A stretch of 15,599 nt of DNA from Fen-1308 sp035319185 (GTDB lineage Bacteria; Nitrospirota; Thermodesulfovibrionia; Thermodesulfovibrionales; Dissulfurispiraceae): contig DATHDF010000040.1 of the NCBI GenBank assembly GCA_035319185.1, forward strand, positions 1 through 15,599, written 5' to 3'. The translations under genes and the position numbers were made by a program. Below are positions 5,870 to 13,728 of the stretch, one piece after another; within the stretch, counting starts at the first letter, position 1; each line of letters begins with the position of its first letter. The notes beneath the pieces are model-generated. The model was given only the letters and a program-made list of their open reading frames with translations. It did not search any database and was not told the origin of the DNA.

Positions 5870-6853
5870 CTATATACCGCAGCCCCGGCCTCTGAATTCT
5901 TCCTCCACCTGCCGGCAAATCTCGTCAGCGGAATGTATGTATTTGGGCGATATATGCACGATCTCGATATTCGCTACATTTGCTTCGCGGGCTATCCTGC
6001 CCGTTATGGAGGCCGTCAGATGGCTCCGTTCCCTGGCCCTTTCGATTTCATGACCCGGGAAGTAGGCTTCGCAAAAAAGCGTGTCGGCGCCGGAAACAAA
6101 CCGGATTATCTTTGAGATGTTCTCTTCTTCCGGCGATACGTCCGTCACATATGATATCTTCTGCCCACGCGTGATGGTTGCAACAGGCATGGCGTCGCCA
6201 AGCGTTATCGTCCTGCCGCCGCAATCGAATACTGTCTCGTCAGGGGCGCTACGCCGTATCGCCTTCTTCAGGTCCGAAAGCCACGGCCCTATCTCCAATC
6301 CCATTTCCTGGAGGAGCGCCTTGTTTATATTTATGTGATATTCCTCTTCCAGCGAATAGGCGAGTACCGGCACGTCATGAGTAAGCGGCAATGCCCTGAC
6401 ATTGAACAGAGGATCGTTAAGTATAACGTCGTTGAATTGAATAGGCCGATGGTCCACCTTCTCGAATGCATTTGCGGCGTAAAACCCGCTGTGTCTGACC
6501 ATTCCATCAACGATTTCGAATACTTCCAGCTTGAGAGGGTATTTGCGGATGAGGTTCCAGGTATAACCCTTTAGCTTTCCCTCGACACATGAGATAATGC
6601 CGCTGGGACCGTAGATGCGCAGCGGTTCGTCACGCCTAAGCGACGCGCGGATCACCGAATCGATGCCGATGAAATGGTCTATATGCATATGTGTAATGAA
6701 GATATCGCTGATCCTGAGCAGATGACCCGCGTCGAGGGCGCTTATATTGCCGCAGTCGAAGAGGACAGCCCTTCTTTCCCTCATTATTCTTGCAAGGACG
6801 GACGGATCATCGAATGGTCCGTTGACGCGGGCGGCATGAAAAACGGGCTTCAT
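5870..6853 (-). CDS. Metallo-beta-lactamase-fold hydrolase, RNase Z-like
   Basis: 327 aa. The N-terminus MKPVFHAARVNGPFDDP matches a bacterial RNase Z-related MBL family whose members begin M(K/R)PxFHPxLVNGPFDDP, which fixes the start. The Zn site HMHIDH gives His55, His57, Asp59 and His60. Further probable ligands are His159 (LPLTHD), Asp238 (YVTDVS), His278 (SHLT) and His300 (EIVHISPKY). It may cleave tRNA 3' trailers or another phosphodiester or small-molecule substrate; function is not settled for this subgroup. No Shine-Dalgarno precedes the ATG, and the divergent-promoter -10 predicts a leader of about 3 nt. It heads the minus-strand group of deacetylase-like gene, surE and pcm. Confidence 0.85.
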   Translation of the reverse strand: MKPVFHAARVNGPFDDPSVLARIMRERRAVLFDCGNISALDAGHLLRISDIFITHMHIDHFIGIDSVIRASLRRDEPLRIYGPSGIISCVEGKLKGYTWNLIRKYPLKLEVFEIVDGMVRHSGFYAANAFEKVDHRPIQFNDVILNDPLFNVRALPLTHDVPVLAYSLEEEYHININKALLQEMGLEIGPWLSDLKKAIRRSAPDETVFDCGGRTITLGDAMPVATITRGQKISYVTDVSPEEENISKIIRFVSGADTLFCEAYFPGHEIERARERSHLTASITGRIAREANVANIEIVHISPKYIHSADEICRQVEEEFRGRGCGI

Positions 6854-6855
6854 AG

Positions 6856-6871
6856 TGTTATAATTATAACT
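6856..6871. promoter_or_regulatory. Overlapping divergent promoters in a 14-bp palindrome
   Basis: GTTATAATTATAAC at 6857-6870 is perfectly palindromic. It carries TATAAT on the plus strand (6859-6864), extended by TGT (6856-6858), and TATAAT on the minus strand (6863-6868). The plus-strand hexamer would start galT mRNA near 6871, leaving a leader of about 56 nt. The minus-strand hexamer would start near 6856, three bases before the MBL-fold ATG. The two -10 elements share two base pairs, so polymerase could not occupy both. No good -35 was found for either. Confidence 0.55.
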
Positions 6872-6926
6872 TAAAATATATTTAGCTTATCAGTAACTTG
6901 CCTTAACCGCATCTTTAGGAGGACCT

Positions 6927-7925
6927 ATGCCCGAGCTCAGAAAAGACCCTATATCCGGACGGTGGGTGATCATATCGGTCGAGCGCGGAAAGAGACCGAC
7001 CGATTTTGTTTCGCCGTCTCAAAAACGCAAAGCCGGCGGCTTCTGTCCTTTCTGCCCAGGCAACGAGCACACGACCACACCTGAAATCATAGCATTCAGG
7101 CCTGCAAGCACCCCGCCGAATTCGCCCGGATGGACGCTTCGCGCAGTGCCGAATAAGTTCCCGGCGCTGCAGATCCATGGAGAGCTTCAAAAGATGGGGG
7201 AAGGCGTCTTTGACAAGATGAACGGGATTGGCGCTCACGAAGTCATAATCGAGACCCCCGACCATCAGCTGTCTCTTGCGACGATGCCGTCAAGGGCAGT
7301 CGAGGATGTTCTCTGGGCTTATTATTTCAGGCTTATGGATCTGAAGAAGGACTTCCGCTTCAAATACGTCCTGATATTCAAGAACGAGGGCGAGGTTGCC
7401 GGATCATCTCTTGAGCATAGCCACAGCCAGCTCATTGCATTGCCGATCATCCCGAAAAGCGTCAAGGAGGAGATGGACACTTCCAAGCAATATTATGACA
7501 GCAAGGAGCGCTGCATCTTTTGCGACATCATAAACCAGGAGATCGAAGCAGGTAAGAGGGTGATTTATGAAAACGACAAATACGTGGCCCTAGCACCGTT
7601 TGCTCCGCGCGAGCCGTTTGAGACCTGGGTTTTGCCGAAGCGCCATGAATCCAACTTCGGCCCTCCCGACAAGAGCTTTTCAGGACTGGCCGACATACTT
7701 CAGCGCGTACTGAAACAACTGGACAGGGTGCTCGACACGCCTCCTTACAATTTTATTCTGCATACGTCCGCCTTCAAAGAAGAAGTGAATGACTATTATC
7801 ACTGGCATATCGAAATCGTGCCGAAGCTGACCAGAACAGCAGGATTCGAATGGGGGTCGGGTTTTTATATCAACCCGACACCACCTGAAGAAGCGGCTAA
7901 ATTCATGCGGGAAGCAAAGATATAG
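6927..7925 (+). CDS. galT: Galactose-1-phosphate uridylyltransferase
   Basis: 332 aa, standard length for the HIT-superfamily enzyme that swaps UDP between UDP-glucose and galactose-1-phosphate. Zn-site cysteines Cys40 and Cys43 are in GFCPFCPGNEHTTTPE. The catalytic motif is HSHSQ at 164-168, with His166 as the uridylylated nucleophile by family precedent. A second Cys pair (Cys196, Cys199) and the C-terminal HIT-like YHWHIEIVP (291-299) follow. Class I GalT usually has HPHGQ; the HSHSQ variant is seen in this branch, and some relatives act on other nucleotides, so the exact substrate is inferred. AGGAGG a few bases upstream supports the start. It leads the plus-strand operon and is 4 nt from glgA. 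Confidence 0.92.
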   Translation: MPELRKDPISGRWVIISVERGKRPTDFVSPSQKRKAGGFCPFCPGNEHTTTPEIIAFRPASTPPNSPGWTLRAVPNKFPALQIHGELQKMGEGVFDKMNGIGAHEVIIETPDHQLSLATMPSRAVEDVLWAYYFRLMDLKKDFRFKYVLIFKNEGEVAGSSLEHSHSQLIALPIIPKSVKEEMDTSKQYYDSKERCIFCDIINQEIEAGKRVIYENDKYVALAPFAPREPFETWVLPKRHESNFGPPDKSFSGLADILQRVLKQLDRVLDTPPYNFILHTSAFKEEVNDYYHWHIEIVPKLTRTAGFEWGSGFYINPTPPEEAAKFMREAKI

Positions 7926-7929
7926 TCCG

Positions 7930-9435
7930 ATGAAGATCGCCCTGATATCGTCGGAGGCGGTGCCTTATTCCAAGACAGGGGGCCTGGCGGACGTCGCCGG
8001 CACACTGTTCAGAGAGCTCGATGCGATGGGCCATGACACCGCACTTTTTGTCCCGCTGTATGCCTCCACTAAAGGACGATTTCATGAGCGCCTTGCTGAT
8101 TTGAAAATCGAAATCTGGATTCCTATAGGCACTGCGACAAAGAAATGCAGGGTGTATTCCGAGAAGCAGCCGAGCGGAAAATCGACCGGCAAAGGGACCG
8201 TATACTTTATCTCAAACGATGAATATTTCGACAGACCAGAGTTGTACGGTTCTGCCCAAGGGGATTATACGGACAATGACCGGCGATTCATATTCTTTTG
8301 CAGGGGCGTTCTTGAGGCGTGCAGAATTCTCGGCCTGAAATACGACGTGCTCCACTGCAATGATTGGCAAACAAGTCTCATACCGCTCTACCTGAATACG
8401 ATTTACCGGCGCGACCCTGTCTTCGCTGCAACAAAGACAGTATTGACTATTCACAATATGGGATATCAGGGTCTGTTCCATCCGTCGTCACTTGACGCTG
8501 CCGGGTTCGGCCCGGAAATCTTCCATCCCGATGGCGTCGAGTTCTACGGGAAGGTCAATTTTCTCAAGGCAGGACTTATATCTGCAGATATACTGACTAC
8601 CGTAAGCCCGACATATGCGAAAGAGATCCTGTCACCTGAAAAAGGCTTTGGACTTGATGGCGTTCTCAGGAAGAGAGCCGCTGCCCTTTTCGGCGTGCTT
8701 AACGGCATCGACACGACAGAATGGAACCCCGGGACTGATGTTCTTCTTCCCTCCAAATACTCCAGGACAGACCTCGGCGGCAAAGCCGAATGCAAGCGCA
8801 GGCTGATGTCTAAATGCTCGCTTGAAGGTACTCAGGACACTCCGCTGCTGAGCTTCATCGGGAGGCTTTCGTCCCAGAAAGGCATCGATCTTCTCGCAGA
8901 TTCAATAAGCGAATTATTAGGTAAAGGTGCAAACCTGTTCATACTCGGAAAGGGCGACGAGCGGTTCCAGGGCCTGCTTAAGAAAATGGCTTCGAACTAC
9001 CCCCGCAGAGTGTATTTCCTTGCAGGATTCGACGAGGAGCTGGCACATCTGGCATATGCAGGCTCGGACATTTTCCTTATGCCGTCTTTATATGAGCCAT
9101 GCGGTCTGGGGCAGATGATCGCAATGCGTTACGGGACAATACCGGTTGCATATTCAACCGGCGGGCTTGCCGACACAATCGTCTCTTCAGAGCGCTCTTA
9201 CGATAAATACCTCACGGACGGAAATTACAGTACAATTAAAGATACGGGGTTTCTGTTCAACAGCCACAACCGTGATGCCCTTATGGCCGCAGTCGGGAAG
9301 GCGCTGTCCGTATTCAGGCAAAAAAACATCTGGCAGATATTGGTCGGGAACGCAATGGAGGCGGATTTCTCCTGGAAGAATTCTGCAGAGAAATATCTCG
9401 AACTATATGAGAGACCTGTAACGATAGCCCGATGA
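7930..9435 (+). CDS. glgA: Glycogen synthase (GT5 family)
   Basis: 501 aa, slightly longer than the usual 480 or so. It transfers glucose from ADP-glucose (or a related donor) to glycogen. The N-terminal Rossmann domain opens with SSEAVPYSKTGGLADV, Lys15 of the KxGGL motif binding the donor pyrophosphate. LHCNDWQTSLIPLYL (141-155), TIHNMGYQG (173-181) and GVLNGIDTTEWNPGTD (255-270) follow. The C-terminal GT-B half has SFIGRLSSQKG (308-318), the catalytic EPCGLGQ with Glu389, and STGGLADT (409-416). No clear Shine-Dalgarno lies upstream. The start is 4 nt after the galT stop, so translational coupling is likely. The last bases overlap the kinase gene as ATGA. Confidence 0.96.
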   Translation: MKIALISSEAVPYSKTGGLADVAGTLFRELDAMGHDTALFVPLYASTKGRFHERLADLKIEIWIPIGTATKKCRVYSEKQPSGKSTGKGTVYFISNDEYFDRPELYGSAQGDYTDNDRRFIFFCRGVLEACRILGLKYDVLHCNDWQTSLIPLYLNTIYRRDPVFAATKTVLTIHNMGYQGLFHPSSLDAAGFGPEIFHPDGVEFYGKVNFLKAGLISADILTTVSPTYAKEILSPEKGFGLDGVLRKRAAALFGVLNGIDTTEWNPGTDVLLPSKYSRTDLGGKAECKRRLMSKCSLEGTQDTPLLSFIGRLSSQKGIDLLADSISELLGKGANLFILGKGDERFQGLLKKMASNYPRRVYFLAGFDEELAHLAYAGSDIFLMPSLYEPCGLGQMIAMRYGTIPVAYSTGGLADTIVSSERSYDKYLTDGNYSTIKDTGFLFNSHNRDALMAAVGKALSVFRQKNIWQILVGNAMEADFSWKNSAEKYLELYERPVTIAR

Positions 9436-12104
9436 ATAATCATGACATCACATATCAAGGACCGAGCAAGCCGTCGTCCGAAGCACACCGCAGCGCAGAT
9501 GCCGAACTTCGCAGGCTCAAGGTCCTGCATGCTATTACCACATCGGTGCTCTCTATAACGGATTTTCAGGAACTCCTTAAGAATATCGCCATAGAGTCAG
9601 TCAAGTTCTTCAACGCATCGGGAAGCATCCTCAGGCTTCTCGAAGGCGGCAAGCTCAAAGTGGAAGCCTGTTCAGGCCTTTGCGACGGGATCAAGATTGA
9701 ACTGGAGATCGGCGAGGGTATCTGCGGCGTGGCCGCCAGGGAGGGCAAGACTGTATATTACAACCGCGCCGACGGCATTTATCAGGCCGCTATGCAAAGC
9801 ATTGAGGTGGGAATATGCACGCCCCTGAAAATAGGCGATACACTCATGGGAACTTTCAGCCTTTACGACAAAATGACTGTGGACGGAGATATCATCCCTT
9901 TCGGAGAAGATGACAGAATAACTCTCGAAGGCTTTGCTTCGGTAGCCGCGATAGTAATCGAGAAGTCCATGCTTTACGAAAAGGCGCTGAAACAAGAGCG
10001 CGAAGCGGTCGAGGCAAAAAGGCAGGTCGAGGAGCTCAAGGACTATCTTGAGGGGTTGATCGAAAATTCGCCGGACGCTATCGTCACCACAGACCTCGAC
10101 GGAGTTGTCACCTCGTGGAATGATGCTTCGGAGAAGATGTTTGGATATGCGCGCGAGGAAGTGATGGGACAGTTTCTGCCGAATGTGCCGCATTTTCTAG
10201 TCGATACGGAAAAAAGCTACATGGTGCAGATAAGAAACGGCGAAACGCTGAAAGACCTGGAAACAGTTCGTAAAACCAGTGACGGACGGATCATAGATGT
10301 GAACATTAACATGTCGCCGATCAAGAACTCCTCCGGAGATATAATTGGAATAAGCAGGGTCGGCAGAGACATAACGGAACGCAAGAGGATCGAAAAAGAC
10401 CTACTCCGCAAGAATAACGAATTGTCCCGCCTGCTTTTCATAAGCTCCACAATGCGCGGCACCCTCGAGCTTGACCGCCTTTTGCGGATGGTGCTTACCG
10501 CGGTCACAATGGGCGACGGCCTGGGCTTCAACCGCGCAATGCTTTTTCTTATAGAAGAAGGCGGCAGGACCATAAAAGGTGCGATGGGCGTCGGCCCCGC
10601 CAATCATGACGAGGCATGGGAGATATGGTCGCGGCTCTCGATGGAAAACAAGGACATTCACACAATTATGCAGGAAATAGAACTCGGCCCTCTCAGAAAG
10701 GACTCCCTGATGGACCGTCTGTGCTGCGGAATAGAGGTAACCCTGGATGACGACACTGTGCTCACCCGGGCTGTAAAAGAGAAAAGGGCTTTTAACATAC
10801 CCGACGTTCGCACAGAGCCGTTGTCGGACGCCGTTCTCATACAACAGCTCGGAACAATGGCGTACGCCGTGCTGCCGCTTATTTCCAGAAACAAGGTGAT
10901 AGGCGTCCTCTGGGTCGACAATCTCTATTCCAGAAAGCCGATCACCGATCATGATATGAACATCCTTAAAGGGTTCACAGACCAGATAGCGTCCGCAATA
11001 GAAAACCTGCGTCTTTTCGAGCATGTTACCGAAGCCGAACAGGAACTCGAGAATATCTTCGAATCCATCTCAGACCTTATGTACATAAACGCTAGGGATT
11101 ATTCAATAAAGAAGATCAACCGGGCAGTAGTCGACAAGATAGGAAAACCGCCCGAGGAAATAATAGGAAAGAAATGTTACGAAATCTTCCACGGGATGGA
11201 CAGCCCGTGGGAGTTGTGCCCTCACCACAAGACGGTTTCGACAAACAGGTCTTATGTCGGAGAGGTGGACGACCCGAACCTGGGCGGCACTTTTCTCATA
11301 TCAAGCTCTCCCCTTTTCGATCAGGGCGGCGAACTGACTGGTACGGTGCATATAGCCCGCGATGTCTCGGAGATAAAGAAACTGAAGGAAAAGATGGTAT
11401 CCATCGAGAGAATGGCCGCTCTCGGCGAGATGGCGGCCAAAGTGGCACATGAGATAAGGAACCCGCTGCTTTCCATAGGCGGGTTTGCACGCAGGCTGGA
11501 GAAACGGCTCGACAGCGACCTGAGGGAGCATGCTAAAATTATCGTTGACGAGGTAAGGCGCCTTGAAGGTATACTGAACAATACCCTCAGCTTCGTGAAG
11601 AGCTCGGTTACCGAACGGAGGGAAGTGGCTGCAGCCGACCTCATCGCTGATATTACCACCCTGCTGGAACCGGCTGTGAATGAACGCGGCAATGTCCTCA
11701 GAAAAGAGGTTGACCATTCCGTAACACTGATAATCAATTACGACAGGATGAAGGAAGCTATCCTGAATCTGGTCAGCAATGCAAACCATGCGACCGAGAA
11801 CGGCATGATAACCGTTGGGGTCTATTCAGAATCATCCTTTTCCGAGCCGGACCTCCTTGATCATCGGGCAGAAGAAAAAGATGCTATTATTGAAATACGT
11901 GACACCGGATACGGCATAAGGGAAGAAGACCTGGACAGGATCTGGGACCCCTTCTTTACTACCCGGCCTACTGGCACAGGACTGGGGCTGTCGATAACAA
12001 AGAGAATTGTCGAAGAACATGCAGGCAGGATAGATGTGGAAAGCAAAGTTGGAGAGGGCACTATTTTCAGAATTTATCTGCCGCTTAAAGGAGGCCCGGC
12101 ATGA
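9432..12104 (+). CDS. GAF-PAS-GAF-PAS sensor histidine kinase
   Basis: 890 aa with no membrane segments, so a cytoplasmic sensor. The order is GAF (about 30-180), a short coiled coil (180-210), PAS (205-315, ending in the PAC-type GRDITERKR), a second GAF (330-530), a second PAS (540-650), HisKA and HATPase_c. The second PAS has Cys582 and Cys596 in a CYEIFHG...CPHHK pattern that could bind a cofactor or sense redox. The H-box AKVAHEIRNPLLSIGGF places phosphorylated His at 673. The N-box is LVSNANHA (780-787), and DTGYGI (824-829) and GTGLGLSI (848-855) bind ATP. It overlaps glgA and the receiver gene by ATGA, so one mRNA encodes all. The ligand is unknown. Confidence 0.95.
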   Translation: MNNHDITYQGPSKPSSEAHRSADAELRRLKVLHAITTSVLSITDFQELLKNIAIESVKFFNASGSILRLLEGGKLKVEACSGLCDGIKIELEIGEGICGVAAREGKTVYYNRADGIYQAAMQSIEVGICTPLKIGDTLMGTFSLYDKMTVDGDIIPFGEDDRITLEGFASVAAIVIEKSMLYEKALKQEREAVEAKRQVEELKDYLEGLIENSPDAIVTTDLDGVVTSWNDASEKMFGYAREEVMGQFLPNVPHFLVDTEKSYMVQIRNGETLKDLETVRKTSDGRIIDVNINMSPIKNSSGDIIGISRVGRDITERKRIEKDLLRKNNELSRLLFISSTMRGTLELDRLLRMVLTAVTMGDGLGFNRAMLFLIEEGGRTIKGAMGVGPANHDEAWEIWSRLSMENKDIHTIMQEIELGPLRKDSLMDRLCCGIEVTLDDDTVLTRAVKEKRAFNIPDVRTEPLSDAVLIQQLGTMAYAVLPLISRNKVIGVLWVDNLYSRKPITDHDMNILKGFTDQIASAIENLRLFEHVTEAEQELENIFESISDLMYINARDYSIKKINRAVVDKIGKPPEEIIGKKCYEIFHGMDSPWELCPHHKTVSTNRSYVGEVDDPNLGGTFLISSSPLFDQGGELTGTVHIARDVSEIKKLKEKMVSIERMAALGEMAAKVAHEIRNPLLSIGGFARRLEKRLDSDLREHAKIIVDEVRRLEGILNNTLSFVKSSVTERREVAAADLIADITTLLEPAVNERGNVLRKEVDHSVTLIINYDRMKEAILNLVSNANHATENGMITVGVYSESSFSEPDLLDHRAEEKDAIIEIRDTGYGIREEDLDRIWDPFFTTRPTGTGLGLSITKRIVEEHAGRIDVESKVGEGTIFRIYLPLKGGPA

Positions 12105-12451
12105 AGATACTGGTTGTGGACGACGAGAAGAACATACTGAAACTCTACAAAGCTGAGCTCGAAGACGAAGGGTACACAGTAGTGACGGCAAATTCGGGCA
12201 AAGAAGCTCTGGAGGTCTTCAGGGCGGAAAATCCCGACATCGTGACGCTCGACATAATGATGCCGGATATGGACGGGATACAGGTATTGAGGCAGTTGAA
12301 GCAGGAAAAGCCGCAGACGCCGGTTATAATGCTGACTGCATACGATTACCGCGACGATTTTTCCGTCTGGGTTTCGGATGCTTACGTAGTAAAGTCTTCC
12401 GATCTGGTTACCCTGAAAAATACAATTAAACAAATAATTGAAAAAAAGTAA
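12101..12451 (+). CDS. Stand-alone response regulator receiver (CheY-like)
   Basis: 116 aa, a receiver domain with no output domain. Acidic pocket residues Asp7 and Asp8 (VVDDEKN), phospho-acceptor Asp51 (TLDIMMPDMDG), Thr79 (LTAYD) and Lys98 (AYVVKSSDL) are all present, so it should be phosphorylated. The likely donor is the kinase encoded immediately upstream, which overlaps it by ATGA. The YVVKSSDLxxLK ending is typical of a single-domain subgroup. Lacking a DNA-binding part, it must act by protein contact or as a phosphorelay intermediate. The 3' end contains an A7 tract just before its TAA and overlaps the next gene. Confidence 0.95.
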   Translation: MKILVVDDEKNILKLYKAELEDEGYTVVTANSGKEALEVFRAENPDIVTLDIMMPDMDGIQVLRQLKQEKPQTPVIMLTAYDYRDDFSVWVSDAYVVKSSDLVTLKNTIKQIIEKK

Positions 12452-13700
12452 TTCGTCAATAACTGTAAAAGCGGACCTCCCAGCATATGGCGGTTTTTCA
12501 CTTGCGCGCGGCAAAGGCGCTGTCCTGCTTATAAAGAACGCCGTGCCGGGTGAGACTGTCGAAGCCAGGATCGAAGAACACAAGCATGATCATGCGTTCG
12601 CATCCGTCATAAGGGTTCTGGCGGCATCGCCCGACAGGGTAGAGCCTTCGTGCCCCGTATTCGGCTTGTGCGGGGGCTGCCAGCTTCAGTATATTTCGTA
12701 TCCGCGCCAGGTGAAGATCAAGGAAGAGATACTGTCGGATTGCCTGGGCCGTATAGCAAAAAAGCATGTTGAGATGTCCAATGCCTTTATCGGCACAAGT
12801 CCCTGGAATTACAGATATCGCGGTCAGTTCAAGGTCGGCAAGGGCTCTTTCGGTTTTTATCGCGAAAAAACCAGGGACGTGATAGATTTTGATTACTGCC
12901 CCATCATGAGTACGCAGGTCAACAGCCTTTTTTCAAAGGCCCGCGAAGTATACATATCCGCACGTGCCCTTTTTGAAGGGATTTCCGAGTTTCATATTTC
13001 CTGCGGAGATACGGGACTGGCCTTTCTCAAGTCGACAACGAAGATATCCACGGCTCGCTGGAACCAGATCGCGATGCTCCTACTTGAAGTCGGGTTTGGC
13101 GGAGTCAGCGGGACATCAGGAAACGGCAAGTCCGTGAGTTTCGGCAACGAACATATGACCCTTGAACTGGAGGGGCTGAAATATTCGGTTTCGGCACGCA
13201 GTTTCTTCCAGAGCAATTGGGAGCTCAATAAAACCCTTGTACGATATATATTGACTAGCATGCAGCCTCTGGCTAAAAAAAGGGTTATTGACCTCTATTC
13301 AGGTGCCGGCAATTTCTCGCTTCCCTTCGCGTCAAACGGCGCAGACGTCTATGCAATAGAAGAAAATCAGGAAGCCGTTTCCGACGGTAAAAGAAATGCG
13401 CGGCTGAACAACATCAGGAATTGCCGTTTTATCGAGTGCCCGGCAGAGCGTCTCAAGGTGTGCGACACTGTGGATATTTTGATCGTAGACCCGCCAAGGC
13501 CCGGCCTTTCCAATACCGCCCTGGATAAAATCCTCGTGCTCGAACCCGAACGGATCGCCTATATTTCGTGCAATCCTTCGACGCTTGCAAGGGATATTAA
13601 GAAACTCCTCGGCCTGTACGAGCTGGAGTCTGTGCGCATCATCGACTTTTTCCCCCAGACTTACCACATCGAATCTTTGGCGGTCCTGAAGCTGCGCTAA
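12438..13700 (+). CDS. rlmD: 23S rRNA/tRNA (uracil-5-)-methyltransferase, RlmD/TrmA family
   Basis: 420 aa. It uses SAM to make 5-methyluridine in RNA. A TRAM RNA-binding region (about 8-62) comes first. A [4Fe-4S] motif follows with Cys72, Cys78, Cys81 and later Cys154, as in E. coli RlmD. The methyltransferase part has FFQSN (256-260), SAM loop DLYSGAGNFSLPFA (285-298), DPPRPG (351-356), nucleophile Cys378 in SCNPSTLARD, and general base Glu412 in HIES. Whether it modifies U1939, U747 or tRNA U54 cannot be read here. The only usual start in frame is TTG at 12438, straight after an in-frame TAA and inside the receiver gene, with no Shine-Dalgarno. Coupling to the receiver gene is likely. Confidence 0.9.
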   Translation: MKKSNSSITVKADLPAYGGFSLARGKGAVLLIKNAVPGETVEARIEEHKHDHAFASVIRVLAASPDRVEPSCPVFGLCGGCQLQYISYPRQVKIKEEILSDCLGRIAKKHVEMSNAFIGTSPWNYRYRGQFKVGKGSFGFYREKTRDVIDFDYCPIMSTQVNSLFSKAREVYISARALFEGISEFHISCGDTGLAFLKSTTKISTARWNQIAMLLLEVGFGGVSGTSGNGKSVSFGNEHMTLELEGLKYSVSARSFFQSNWELNKTLVRYILTSMQPLAKKRVIDLYSGAGNFSLPFASNGADVYAIEENQEAVSDGKRNARLNNIRNCRFIECPAERLKVCDTVDILIVDPPRPGLSNTALDKILVLEPERIAYISCNPSTLARDIKKLLGLYELESVRIIDFFPQTYHIESLAVLKLR

Positions 13701-13728
13701 CAACTGCAGCCCCGCGAACGAGCCATGC

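Noticed and set aside
9672..10193. 173-codon minus-strand frame opposite the histidine kinase gene
   Set aside because: No family signal or ribosome site, and the plus strand there encodes clear GAF and PAS domains.
12442..12448. Programmed -1 frameshift (A AAA AAG) making a receiver-methyltransferase fusion
   Set aside because: The -1 frame reads four codons and stops; only a +1 shift would enter the methyltransferase frame, so a dnaX-type -1 fusion is excluded.
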